This document shows positions 49,701 through 62,000 of a stretch of 64,000 bases of DNA, in pieces. The position numbers and the translations under genes are program-made. The notes beneath the pieces are model-generated. The model had not been told where the DNA came from and made no database searches. It was given only the letters and a program-made list of their open reading frames with translations. Origin of the DNA: Sipunculus nudus (taxonomy: Eukaryota; Annelida; Sipuncula; Golfingiida; Sipunculidae); contig CM049318.1 in NCBI GenBank assembly GCA_026874595.1, positions 36,043,956 through 36,107,955 of the forward strand, in the 5' to 3' direction. Each line of letters opens with the position of its first letter. Positions within the stretch are counted from its first letter, which is position 1.

Positions 49701-52700
49701 TCTGCTCTGTCTACAAGTACTGAATATCAAGGAAGATTAATTCGATTATCTAAAGAATATTAAAGGTCTTCAGTGTGTAATTAGATCAAAACTTTAAAGC
49801 AAAGAACTGCTAAAATCACGAAATACAACATTTTCCATTTACAACTGCACAGACAGAGGCCAACTGCAAGTTAGAATATACCTTGACCACGGGAGCTGTT
49901 GGCAAGTATCTTTATACACTGTAAGACCCCACTGCACCTCAAGTCTCCATGTATATCGTTTTGATGCAAGTGCCTCCCAGGTTTCATACTTAACGGCTAG
50001 AGCTTTTAAGTCACGCTTACAAGTGTCCTTGAAGCACAGTTGGGGTATTAAAATGGACCATTCATCTTAGAATATGTTCTTAGGGATATCCTTAATTTTC
50101 ATGATTGATATTCCCTAGGTAGGTATATGTACGCGGACGTGACAGGCAAGGAGCCTGGCGTTAACAGCGGGGTACTGATAACTCCGCTGATCAAGAGCTT
50201 CCACGGGCGGGGCGAGTACTGCGTCTCTTATTGGTACTACATGAGCGGCCGCCATCTTGGATTCATGACGACACTCGCCAGTAACGTCTCCAGACCTTAC
50301 CGCACCAAACAGCTCGCTTCTCATGAGGGTACTTCTTCTTGTATACGTTATCACTTACAAATGATGTTGCAGGATTAACATCATTCTGTGAATGCAGAAA
50401 ATTACTTAGGCTATAAAAGTAATGGTGTTGTCTTTATGAGTGTATTTAGGGCATATATGTCACAGAATTAGACCTTCTGTTTAGACCTTTAGAAGTCTGT
50501 TACTCGAGGTTACTTTTTAACGTTTATAACGCTCGACGAATGGTTTTATTTTAAAGCCATAGATTTACCTGCCCTCCTTGTAGAATTTATGTGGTTTCTG
50601 GCTTTCACTGTGTGCAAATTAATGAACTGCAGGTAATTCCTGTTTCTAAAAGTTCTCGCCTCTGTGACGAATGTATGTGCTTGTTTATCCATAAGCTCTT
50701 AGTAAACACAGTACATAAGTCAATGTTGACAAACAAAGAAAACACATAACGTAGGTGATTGTTGCATGTGTGCAAGTTGAAAAGTCACTAGGTGCAAAAT
50801 GTCCTTCACAAAACTCTAGCTGGTCTGATTTGCAGCTAAATGTCCTTGTTGGATTTGTTTGGCGGACCCCGCAAAATGTTATTAATACGTGGATATAAAC
50901 AAAACGAACAGCCGTGTGTGACATTTGTGTTTTCTGTCCTATTTGAATGAAAGGTTCAGGGAATTAGTTAAAGGATCTCAGATATCGGTATAGGCCAGTT
51001 TAAGAAGTCACAAGTGGGAAATAAATCGTTCTTAGGCTTCCTTTTATGTGAGTTATGTCAATGGCAGGAAATCAGTCAAACTTAAAATCATACTTAAAAA
51101 AAGACTTTCTTAGATGGTTCCAAATTAAAGCACTCACGAATAATTCTGAATTCACAGTTATCTGTGTCCCTTTTATTATTCACACCATTAAATTTAAACG
51201 CATGTTATAACATGTAGGCCTACCACTTTTATAGTCATAAACTACAACCTAATAATGAATAGCAGGATCTTCTGCAGCATATAATTAGTTTTCTATTACA
51301 AACATAATATACCAGCATTTGATTTCCAATACCTGTAAGAAAGTTTTCACATTTTCACATTTAAAATATATTTTTTTTTTGGAGAACAGGACTTCAGTAA
51401 TCCTAACTTATTTTATATAAAATAAAATCATTACTATCGTTGCACCAATTATACAAACTAAACTCTCGGTTTTGTTTATCTGCCCGATACACCAATAGGA
51501 CCGGATGTAAAACAGTAGGATATTTAAGGTTATTTTCATAGTTACGGCCGCTTTTAACATAATTGAGTATTTTTCTTTATATTACTTTAACCAATGCACA
51601 AACGTTTTTCAATGGAGGTCACTTTGCAAGGGTAAAGGTAGTAATTTTAATTTAATTATGTTTACTTCGGCAGGTGGCACCAAAGGTCAATGGGAACACG
51701 TGGACACTAACGTTTACGTTGACGTCAACGACGCTTTCATGGTTCTGTTTACCGTCTCTCAACAGCTGACGGCGGCCATTGGCGGATTTGCCGTCGATGA
51801 CGTCAGTGTGACATCAGGCCCTTGTGGGAAAGGTTTGTACGTCCATTCCAATTAGAATGTTTTATTCCCTCCTTTTATACGCGGCTATTTAGACTGAGTT
51901 CTTTGAAATAAGTTATCAGCGTATGAATTACCACAGCAATAATTATACCACTAACAAATAAAAATTTTAAATGGAAATGTATTTTTTAGCAATTAATTTT
52001 TTTACTGGAGAATAAAAAAGAAGAGTTAATTGTCCCAACACCTTTAATGTATATGTAGTAAAATACTTCATTTGTACATAACTGGATCACAGATTGGTAC
52101 CTGTGCAATACTGAAGCGTCTTGCGGAGTAACATGGCAGACATCGTTAAATATACGTGGAAGTCCTGGAAAACATTCGCACAAGAAACATTTTCTTTTTC
52201 AAATAATATGTTAAAAAAGCGGTAAAACTTGAAACAGAAATATATTTAGAGAAATCTTTAAGGCATACAGACCAAGCAATGTTAACAACAAGATGACTGA
52301 GATCCCCTTTTTCTATCTATGACTGCTGTTTTAACACGTGACAGGGTCGTTCACGCCGTGGGGTGAGTGGGGCCTGTGCTCTACAACGTGCGGCCATGGC
52401 ATCATCAGACAGACTAGGTCGTGCCGAAGGGAACCGTGCAAGGGACCTACCTCAAGAACTCGCTCCTGTGACAATGGACCCTGCCAAGGTTGTATATCAA
52501 ATACGATTTTTTTCGGAAAAAAAGGCAAACACATATTCTTATCTGAAAAAATAAAATATTCTCTAAAATCTCTTAAGAAATTGCTCGTCACTGTGGTGAT
52601 TCGTATCCGTCTATCAGTAGGCCCCTTTTATGAAGTTTCATTATGAACAAATGGACATAAATCGAGTTATGTCTAAAAGAAATACTGAAAACAAACATCT

Positions 52701-55166
52701 ATATTATTCCAGTTTGTAAGATCTTTCCGCTTCCTAGCTCCCCATAGCATTCTTCTGTGACCTATGATATGACAAAATTAAACTTGATAGTAAAAACATA
52801 TTTAATATTTTTATCATTTATATCATTTTTTTTCTTTGTGTGCAGGGGTATTAACTGAATGGGGTCCGTGGCTCGCTTGCTCTGTTTCCTGCGGAAACGG
52901 TACCAGTCACAGGTCACGTAGTTGTCATGGCGGCCGTTGTGATGAGCCTCTAAAAGAGACACGAAAATGCCAAATGCTTCCATGTGAAGGTAAACCTGAT
53001 AGACACTCACTAAGGAAAGCATTTCTACTTCCACTTTTACTTTCATTATCACTTACTTATGGTATTATCAAAGTTATTCATGTACTAACAAAGCTAATCA
53101 ACCCGCACGTAATTTTAGCTTTATTCAGGAAATCATGAAATGACCGAGGCCTTCAATCAAATATTAACAAAATTTCGGGAAAGGATAGGTTATATAGCAT
53201 TCGCATAATACTGTTAACAATCAAACTTATTAAACATAAATTAAACTAGAAATCTGCATCCTAAGGAATGCAAGCCTCCGCCATGTGGGATGCTCCAAAA
53301 ATCGCGTTTGCATTCACTTATTTGGTGCATATTTGTGCATGAGTAATTCGAGATTTTTAAATATTATTTATAATCCGTGTTCCTGAATCCGGGTAGTGTA
53401 CCGGATATACACCGAAATCTGATCGTTTCTTCATCGGCACATATCCAAAAGCCCTGAAAATTTCATGAGATTCCATTCATGATTGCGTGAGTTATGTTGT
53501 AAACAAACACACACATATATACACACACAAACACACATGAACGGGAGTGTATGCATACATACCCTCTTGGCTTGGCGGAGGCAATAAAAGGGGGTAAAAT
53601 CGTAAAATCGTAATTATATTGCTTAAGTAAAATATCAACTAACAGAAAAGTATCGCTTAAAATCAAGATAATAAAATTGAATTTAAACCAAAATTTAGTT
53701 GCAGTCGGACATGGTGTATGTCACAAATCCCTATAAATAATATTTAATCGAACTGTTAAAAATGGTCTGTATACAGGCACGTGGTCCCCATGGACTGAAT
53801 GGACGCTGTGTTCGGTCACGTGTGGTCTTGGGACACGTCAACAAACACGCAGATGTGAGGTAGCCCCGTGTACCGGACGTGACGTCAAAACGGAGCTCTG
53901 CCAGGAATACCCATGTCAAGGTCAGTAATACGCATGTCAAGGTCGGTGCGAAGTTTTATAATGAAAGTGACATCCTTGTCCCTACACAACCTTCATATAA
54001 AATTATCAAATCAGTTAGTTTTTATTTAAAAATTATATGCAGGCACAGATATCATCTTGGATCAAACTATTTCACTGGAAAAAAATGTGCAAATAAGAAA
54101 ATACACAGTCGTCCAAAACAAAATCACCCTGAAATGTATAATTAGCAATTTTGTTTTACTTTCAGATCCAAAAGTAGAACCGAAAATAGGTAAGTTCTTT
54201 CTTTAAAATTTGCTGATTGATGTCAAACTTCTTTTACTATTTAAAACTAAATAGTAAAACTTAAGAAATATACCAAGTGTGACCAAGCTGCATTGGCTGA
54301 GGAGACAAGACATTAATTAGAAATAACGGTTTAAATATTTACCGTCGCACATCACAAGCGGTCATACGGATCTGATCATAGCTAAATTAATGAGTTTTTT
54401 TTCAGAAACCCGTGGTTTGGAGTGTCCGTTTGAGCGTAACTGTCCGTTCTTGGTTAATACACTGTAAGATGATGTTTCAGAGATCGTGGTTATGGAGTAT
54501 TCGTTTGAGTGTCACCGTCTATTCTTGGTTTATATAGGGAATTGTGATGTTAAAGAGACCGTGGTTATGGAGTGTTCGTTTCAGTGTGACTGTCCGTTCT
54601 AGGTTAATATACTGGATAATAATGTTTCAGTGACCGCGGTTATGGAGTGTTCGTTTTAGCACGACTGTCCGTTCTTGGTTAATATTCTTGATGATAATGT
54701 TTCAGAGAGCGTGGTTATGGAGTGTTCGTTTGAGCATGACTGTCCGTTCCTGGTAAACAATCTGGGTGATGACCGCGATTGGCAATATCTGAGTGGACCG
54801 ACACCTAGCGGCGACACCGGGCCCACCACAGACCACACACTTGGCAACAGACACGGTAGGCTCATGTTTTGATATCTAAAGATTGTAAATATTATTTACA
54901 TTTTTAATATCAAGGTAGGTGTCTGTAGATAATGGTTATTTCATTGTCTGTTTTGTTAGAAAGATATATAGGTATTTGCCTTAATTACTGGATTCCCTAT
55001 GGTACGCTCATAATACCGGGCTGAACTATATTATGTCGACCTACTACGGATTTTACTCTTAATCGTCCCCTGGAGTTGAATATTTTGATAACACGCCATG
55101 CATTTTATGTAACTTTCTGACCAAATGACACTTGGTGTATACATGCATAACAGGGAGAGAGAGCTG

Positions 55167-55231
<65 letters not shown>

Positions 55232-55509
55232 TAATAAACCTCCATATATGTGTGTGTATTATACCTAACATTTCCCTGTAACTTTATTGCTGACCGTGTC
55301 TGCATGTAAATCTTCGTTCCATTAACATTTCTTCAACGAAACAAGAGGGAGGATCGAGTCAGAAAACAGACAAACAAACAGGCAGACAAACAGAGAGACA
55401 GACAATTATGCGTCGATAAATATCCCCTCTCTGTCTCTCCATTGCTCTCCTTGCAGATGAGTTATCCTTTACTGATTTTTCAACGTTGTTCGAGTCATAA
55501 TATACTTTA

Positions 55510-55556
<47 letters not shown>

Positions 55557-55672
55557 TAGAAGAAAGAGCGATAGAGGAAAGAGCGATAGAGAAAGAGGTC
55601 CAGAGAGCGAGAGAGAAAGAGAGAGAGAGAGCGAGAGAGAGAGAGAGAAAGAAAGATAGAAAGAAGGGCGAG

Positions 55673-55731
<59 letters not shown>

Positions 55732-55825
55732 CAGAGAGAGAGAGAGAAGAAAGAAAGATAGAAAGAGAGCGAGCGAGAGAGAGAGAGAGAGAGAGAGAGA
55801 AAGAAAGAAAGATAGAAAGAGAGCG

Positions 55826-55908
<83 letters not shown>

Positions 55909-55915
55909 AAGATAC

Positions 55916-55989
<74 letters not shown>

Positions 55990-55990
55990 A

Positions 55991-56033
<43 letters not shown>

Positions 56034-56113
56034 AGAGAGGGGAGAGAGAGAGAAAGAAAGATACAGAGAGAGAGAGAGGAGAGAGAGAGAGCAAGAGAGA
56101 GAAAGAAAGATAC

Positions 56114-56146
<33 letters not shown>

Positions 56147-56152
56147 AGAGAG

Positions 56153-56199
<47 letters not shown>

Positions 56200-56208
56200 G
56201 AGAGAGAG

Positions 56209-56255
<47 letters not shown>

Positions 56256-58308
56256 ACCTCTTTCCTAATATTAACAACTGAACCTTCTGGGTAATACCAA
56301 TGACCTAATCACTACCTTCAGGTCGTTACATCTACTACGAGACGTCCGTCCCTGTCCGCGAGTTCTATAAAGCCACCCTGATGGGGAGCGTACCTAACCT
56401 GAACCGTGTCCACCAAGGATGTCTCCGGTTCTGGTTCCACATGTACGGATTAGACATGGGGACGCTGAGTGTCCTATTGAATCAACGCCAGATCTGGTCA
56501 CGAACAGGTACAGATTATCGAGGAGGTTGTATGAGATGGAGTGTTCACTTCATAGGGTCCCGTCGGTCCTCAATTATTAACTGTTATTATTTTATTTAAT
56601 TAATTTTTAAAGAAAAACAGCAAGGTTTTGGATAATATTTTTTGTACATCTGCCTTTGCTATGAATAAAAATACATATTGAAATCACCCTGATTAACATA
56701 TAGGTTTGTCAAATATGAACTACTCTCTTCCCCAGGTAACCAAGGTGACAGGTGGCTAGAGGCTTTGATTGATCTCGTACTAGAAGGGGACCCCTCTCCG
56801 ACCATAACTTTTGTGGCCGTGGCTGGGCGGGACTACAGGAGTGACGTAGCACTTGATGACGTCACAATCACCGTCGGGAAGAAATGTAAGTTAATTTAAT
56901 ATCTGATGTAAGAACGCATCTGGTTTATATTTTTACACATATTTACCATTTCTTTTAATCGTCATTATTCTTGCGCCATTTCGAAGATAATTCTGAATAT
57001 TTAACAACCTCTTGAATGATTAATTGAAATATATTTTATTTACACACAAACATTTCATGGACTGATCGGGAGGGGGGGGGGTCCAACAGCTCTCTAACCC
57101 TTTATCATCTTTAAAAAATCTAGGAAATTGGAAACCGTAATTCCTTGATCAGACACGGGGCATTAAATAGTCGCCCGCATTATTTCGAAGACGCGTCAAA
57201 ACAATATTTTAGAAATATAAACAACGGCATTAAATCAGGGTACCAGAGTATTTTTCATTTTGCCACCAGATGTCCTTTCCAGCAGCTATCATGATTTGTG
57301 CATTTGTGGGTCAAATCCATCGGGGATTGTGTGCAAAGTCATGTGTGCAAATTTCATGAGCCTCCCTTTATTTTTAAAATAAACTGTAAACCAAAAAAAC
57401 TAAGTGTCATAGGTTTAGTTGTTTTCATGCTGGTCTACATATATCATTTACTGACTTTGACTATTGTACAGGCAATAGAACAGGGTGGGTGACACCACCA
57501 CCACTGCAAATCCCAGAGTCTCAACCGGTTACACCTCCACCATATGGTACGTAGTAATATTTTATTTATCTACAAAAAAATCGTTCTGAACTAATTATGA
57601 TAACATTATAACAAAAAAATGTAGTGGACGAATATCTTTTTTTGTCGAGTGAAATAAAGTAAATCCACGTGTTAAAGAAATGGTAAATTTACTGCATATA
57701 ACGAAAATATAATGAAATATGACCCACTTGTTGATATGACAGACTCGAGCACTCAGTCACAAGCTTGGTCTGTTTTTATCATTATTATCATTATTATTAT
57801 AACATGCATATTATTATTTTTATTATTATTTGTATTATTAGTATATGTATTTTTTACCACATTATTATCGTTTCTACAATTTTTGCAATTTCAGAAGTGT
57901 GGGGCCCTTGGTCGAAATGGTCGGAATGTTCAACTACTTGCGGTGAAGGACTGGAGACTCGGTATAAGGAATGCCGGGAAGAGTCATGTGATACAGTCAG
58001 TCAAACGAGGCAGTGTTCCAGTACTGCCTGCAAAGGTAACTTTTCAAATAATTGGTTCGTGTCAGCGGGCGATGTTTATATAAAATATGATCTCTCGCCG
58101 AGTTAACCGTTGTCTTCATGAATTTTCTATAACTAGTATCAATTTGTCCTCAAAACCATGCAAAAGCACAGAACCTGATTCCATTCATTAACACTTGACC
58201 TTAACGTGATAATTGGAATTAATGTAAGCCCTATAAATTTGATCGTCTTGTCGTAGCCCACTTTATGTCAAAAGTTAATCTATTAACAAATGCAATTTAA
58301 GTTAAGAA

Positions 58309-58350
<42 letters not shown>

Positions 58351-58766
58351 TCGGAGTAGATGATTGGTATGATTGGACGAGCTGGACCACGTGTTCGACG
58401 TCATGTGACACAGGTACCCAGCGACGTAACAGAGCGTGCAAGAAGAGACGCTGTCTAGGGAAATACACGGAAGCCAGGCTGTGTGGGGAGACCCAGTGTG
58501 TTGGTAAGCACATTGAAGTGAAGGCTTTTTGTAATTTTGTCGTTTTAACTTTTGGAGATGAACTAAGAAAACAGGAGTTTCTAAGTTTAGAGCATATATA
58601 ATCTTACTTTGTTTTTGTTGCAGGTTCATGGGGCGCTTGGAGTCTTTGGGGGCCTTGCTCAGTGACGTGTGGACCCGGATCTAAAACGAGACAGCGTTCG
58701 TGCAGCCCGGCAAATTGTGCAGGGGACAGTCTAGAGATACAAGCCTGTGAACTGAAACCGTGTTAA
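43707..58766 (+). CDS. Secreted MAM and thrombospondin type-1 repeat protein, 19 exons, 781 aa
   Basis: Exons: 43707-43921, 46389-46419, 47036-47075, 47511-47561, 48378-48413, 49354-49509, 50119-50328, 51674-51832, 52345-52488, 52846-52989, 53777-53920, 54166-54189, 54706-54855, 56322-56507, 56736-56885, 57472-57546, 57895-58035, 58357-58503, 58624-58766. The joined frame is open to TAA. Residues 1-27 are a signal peptide and 28-128 a polar linker spread over tiny exons. MAM1 spans 129-297, TSP1 repeats 1-3 span 300-443, a short linker follows, and MAM2 spans 458-614. A Pro-rich linker spans 615-638 and TSP1 repeats 4-6 span 639-781, ending on the last TSP1 cysteine. There is no TM segment or protease/kinase domain, so it should be secreted, acting in matrix or cell-surface adhesion (inferred from the family). 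All introns after the second are phase 1, typical of exon-shuffled extracellular modules. Confidence 0.93.
44423..45325 (-). other. Cluster of minus-strand open segments in intron 1, possible decayed element
   Basis: Three successive minus-strand frames (45131-45325, 44818-45138, 44423-44752) cover most of this stretch with amino-acid-like composition, though no domain is recognised. A 45-bp segment at about 44745-44790 recurs at about 26690-26735, so at least part is repeat DNA. It could be a broken transposon gene. Confidence 0.25.
45490..45935 (-). repeat. Dispersed family R3, copy 2 (reverse strand)
   Basis: Reverse complement of the motif order at 17885-18350: CATATGACG near 45907-45915, then GTCGCCGCAATAACTTACC, ATCTCACCCGAGTTCG, and GTCGCCGCGATAACTTA again. 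It lies in intron 1 of the MAM/TSP1 gene. Confidence 0.65.
49354..51832 (+). other. MAM domain 1 (exons 6-8)
   Basis: Residues 129-297. Exon 6 has C129 and C136 (HCTLETSEC) and the DHT..G segment. Exon 7 has GRYMYADV, SGVLITP and the C-V-S-Y-W-Y-Y-M-SG core. Exon 8 has QWEHV, then GGFAVDDVSV and the closing GPC. MAM domains mediate homophilic or receptor-receptor adhesion in meprins and receptor phosphatases. The usual tryptophan near residue 150 is not obvious. Confidence 0.88.
52345..53920 (+). other. TSP1 repeats 1-3 (exons 9-11, each 144 nt)
   Basis: Three exons of identical length, one TSP1 repeat each, with six cysteines per repeat. All have the W-x2-W start of C-mannosylation sites (for example PWGEWGLC) and the C-x2-S/T-C-G O-fucose motif (CSTTCG, CSVSCG, CSVTCG). 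Equal exon lengths and phases indicate tandem exon duplication. Confidence 0.93.
54401..54705 (+). repeat. 75-bp tandem array of broken MAM2 exon starts
   Basis: Four upstream copies of the beginning of exon 13 (3' splice site TTTCAG plus the first ~50 coding bases, GTGGTTATGGAGTGTTCGTT) precede the functional copy. The AG dinucleotides are at 54404-54405, 54479-54480, 54554-54555, 54629-54630 and 54704-54705, exactly 75 bp apart. Copies 1, 3 and 4 hit stop codons in the required phase. Copy 2 reads in frame into copy 3 and then stops. Only the fifth copy opens into the complete exon. Confidence 0.92.
54706..56885 (+). other. MAM domain 2 (exons 13-15)
   Basis: Residues 458-614. Exon 13 has MECSFEHDCPF, DWQYLSG and TGPTTDHT (all canonical). 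Exon 14 has GRYIYYETS and the C-L-R-F-W-F-H-M-YG core. Exon 15 has WLEALIDL and DVALDDVTI; the final Cys (614) is completed by exon 16. It is closer to the MAM consensus than MAM1. Exons 13 and 14 are separated by the long GA tract. Confidence 0.92.
55150..56252. repeat. Very long (GA)n-rich purine tract in MAM2 intron
   Basis: A GA run of about 80 bp near 55155-55230, then a nearly uninterrupted purine strand from 55514 to 56252. The tract has higher-order structure: GAAAGAAAGATACAGAGAG blocks recur near 55900, 56051 and 56100, and AGAAAGAAAGATAGAAAGAG blocks near 55748 and 55798. It accounts for all Arg/Glu-repeat and Ser/Leu-repeat frames on both strands. Confidence 0.97.
57895..58766 (+). 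other. TSP1 repeats 4-6 (exons 17-19)
   Basis: Six cysteines in each. Repeats 4 and 6 keep C-x2-S/T-C-G (CSTTCG, CSVTCG). Repeat 5 has CSTSCD, losing the glycine of the O-fucosylation motif. Repeat 6 ends the protein two residues after Lys (KPC, stop). Exon 18's 3' splice site follows an (ATT)n run. Confidence 0.92.
58307..58351. repeat. (ATT)n run abutting the exon 18 splice acceptor
   Basis: An uninterrupted ATT run ends five bases before the AG at 58355-58356 that starts exon 18. It takes the place of a normal pyrimidine tract. Confidence 0.93.
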
Positions 58767-59071
58767 CACCAGTTGATAGACACTCGTGTGCCAGATTTAG
58801 TTCTTAATAGCCTGCATAGTAAGAGTCTCGTGTTTCGTGTCAAGACAAAACATTTAGAATTACAGTACAGGAGGAGTAATGAGAGTTAAATATTTCAATT
58901 GACTTAATTGTGATGTATTATGAGTTGGACATTCAGGGTACCGGGATGACAGATGTGTCTTGAAAATAATTTTTCTTCGTCCTTTACATGAGCATTTACG
59001 GTATATGTACCAATACACAGTTTATACCCATATGCATATTAGTTTAATGTTTTCCTATGTAAATGGTCTTG

Positions 59072-59077
59072 ATTAAA
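59072..59077 (+). promoter_or_regulatory. Candidate poly(A) signal (ATTAAA) of the MAM/TSP1 gene
   Basis: Lies about 305 bp after the stop codon. No AATAAA occurs between them. Position and hexamer are plausible but unverified. Confidence 0.35.
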
Positions 59078-62000
59078 ATATAAACAATATTTGATGCTTC
59101 TTTACTTCCACTATAGAATCTACTATTAACATTACTTTTTTAAAGTATAAATCTATGTTTAATTTCTCAAATATGATAAGACGACGGTTATGTCCATGAT
59201 AAACTGCATGTTACCCTTCTTACATGAGAGAGTCTGCCGAGATATCTTAGTAACGTGACTTTGTTTGTCCAAAACCCACAAAAAATGCCGACATCGAAAC
59301 ACATATTTTTACTTATTATTGAAAAAGCTTCAAATCCTCTACTAATTTTAAAAGAAATTCAAAAGAAAGCAAACCAACCGTTAACGATTAAGCAATTTCT
59401 TATTACAACAACTGTATGGGAAAAAATATTATTTATTAATTCAGAATATTGGTCACTTTTGGTGCATCCTTGTGGAATTACTGAAGGCATAAATAAACCC
59501 TTAAGGGTCATGTGAATGACATCCACGTCGTGCGAGGCTCAGGAGAGACGACTATTACCATTTTAATTGTTTGCACTTTGGTGTTTACATTAACAAGTAT
59601 TATTCTGTGTTAATCACGTCGGATGATAAGATTGCCGCGATTTTGAGGGACATTGTTGCAAATTAATAGATGACCATCAAAGTGCAGTTTCCGTATGACT
59701 GGGGTCACGAATCACAGTAGGCCATACCTTTGCAATATTAATTCCTACCGAATCTTGGGATATCCGAGGTATTTAAAGCTTTGGTTCATGAGTCCTTGAT
59801 TTTTCATATCTTGTGACTCAACTTTGAGAGCACTGCAATTACCTTTTAAAACATCTTGAAATCTGCCGCTTGAACACGGCATAACCGTTACAAAAGCCAA
59901 ATGCTCTTCAAGTTTTTCATGAATTACATACATGTGTGCAATAATGTTATCTTAAAATATTGGACTGAAGAATGCACGTATTAGGTCTGCTTGAATATAA
60001 ACTGAGGGGTGTGTTGAAAAACAGCGCTTCTGTAGCTCAATTTATAAATTGCAAAAATACGGCCAAAATTTAAAAAAGGTATGGTTCTCAGGCACTTTTT
60101 TCATCAATCAATGCGGGCGGGCGGGCGCTTTTTTTATTTCTTTTTGGTATGTTTCTATAAAAGTGTCAATTGATAAGGGAAAAGCATGATAATAACAGAT
60201 TTATTTTGCTAAACAAGTAAAAGTACTACATAACAAAGGAAATTGTATGAATTCATCTCCTTGAAAGAAATGTCCGAGCGGCTGCAGCTCAAAATTGGTG
60301 AGTTCCTATTGAAAAACAAAATAAAAATTTTTGATACGGGGGTTTTAAATTTATGCGGGCGGTGCCTGAGTACCTACCTTTTATTTTTTTTTTTGTCTGA
60401 CCAAAATATCCAAAAACTCAACAAGGACCGCACGTCAGACGTATCAGCCTCCGCTGATCTTTCAGCTTTATGTACATATTCAAATACCCCTATTACATAT
60501 CACGTCACATCAAAGATGGAGCAAAATTCGACATATTATTAATATGCAACCAACCATCTTGTGCCATCTTTATACTTAATTATCTGGCTACATCAGAGTA
60601 AGAATAAAATGATCAATATTCAATCACAGATTAAAAGACATAATACCAGTTTTTATTGATAAGTCATATATTTTCATATAAGACCTGGATCAAAATGAGA
60701 AATCCTTTGTAATAACCTTAACATATCATTCTGTCGGAATATTTTCAACAAATCTTTTTTTTTCGGAGTATATTTTTTTTCAATTTACAATTAAATATTA
60801 AGTAACAGAATTTACATTTAATTTTGGCGGATGACTCTGACTGGCGGCGGGCACCGGCATTATTGCCTGCCAGAAGGGTATATACGTTCATTCTAGTTCG
60901 TGTGTGTGTGTGTGTGTGTTCACAACATAACGCAATCATCAATCTAATGAAATTTCCAGGGCATTTCGGGAATGGGCCACGGGAGAATTGATTAGATATC
61001 GTTGTAAATCTGGCACATGATCCGGATCCCTCAACGTCACCAAAATGTTCACAAATGTTTAGTCACTTATGCATGGCTGTGAAATGGAAATATGGACCGA
61101 ATCAGTGAACTGTGCAGGCTTACATTCATACTAATGTAGATTTCTAATTGGTAACATACTTGGTGTAAAGGTTTCAGTCTCACGAGGGCTCCTATTCGCT
61201 TTTATATTGAAACTGTAATTAATCGTTGCATATAGCACCACGCTAAACACCACCTTTCATTACCAAACCAATAAACTAGCACAATAAAAAATACAAATAT
61301 TTTAATCAAATAAGAAATTTTAAATCGATTGTTTTGTTCACATTAATACTTCACGGCCATTAGGCTCAAATGTTTGGTTTCTCAGGCACCATGAGCTTAA
61401 GTTTGAACTCGACTGATTTTCAAAAGAAATTTACCGATTCTGAGCTCAAGCCGCTGTTTTTTCATGAAACTAAAATATCTTTTTTTATGAGCTTTGACCT
61501 GTTGAGCAATACAATTCTTTTATAATCATGTTGTCCCATGCTCATATGATTTTTTTTTCGGAAAAGTTGAAAAATAGCCCTCCCATTCTAATTTCTGGAA
61601 TGGTGCTTGAAACTCCCATTTTTTTTTTTGCTTTTGCCTATCGGGATTGGATCGATAAGGATATGTGGAAATTACCTGCCAACCCGTTTATTATAATTTT
61701 ATTCAGGTAATTATATTTATATTTAAAATATGTAAAAAAGTACATAATCACAGTAAGACAGCCTCGCTTAGTTAGGCGAAGATAGGTGGCGTTAACTGCG
61801 GCATCATTGTCCAGTATACCAGTCGGTATGCCTTCAGCCGTGTATTGGTAAGCTGAATTATATAGTTTTCTCTCATCTAGCGACAACAGTTAACTATATA
61901 CCTAATTAAATAGTTGAGAAGTGTTTATTAAAATCACCAATAAACCAGTCTAGTCTGAGGTACAACTAAATGAGCTATACGGAACAGATCGAATGACAAA

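Noticed and set aside
54406-54464. Possible alternative MAM2 first exon from array copy 1, using a GTAAGA donor at 54465
   Set aside because: It would end in phase 2 and shift the frame on joining the real exon 13, so it cannot make an alternative MAM domain.
55359-56281. Long Arg/Glu-repeat and Ser/Leu-repeat open frames (up to 279 codons) on both strands
   Set aside because: They are translations of the (GA)n tract in a gene intron and have no unique sequence of any length at either end.
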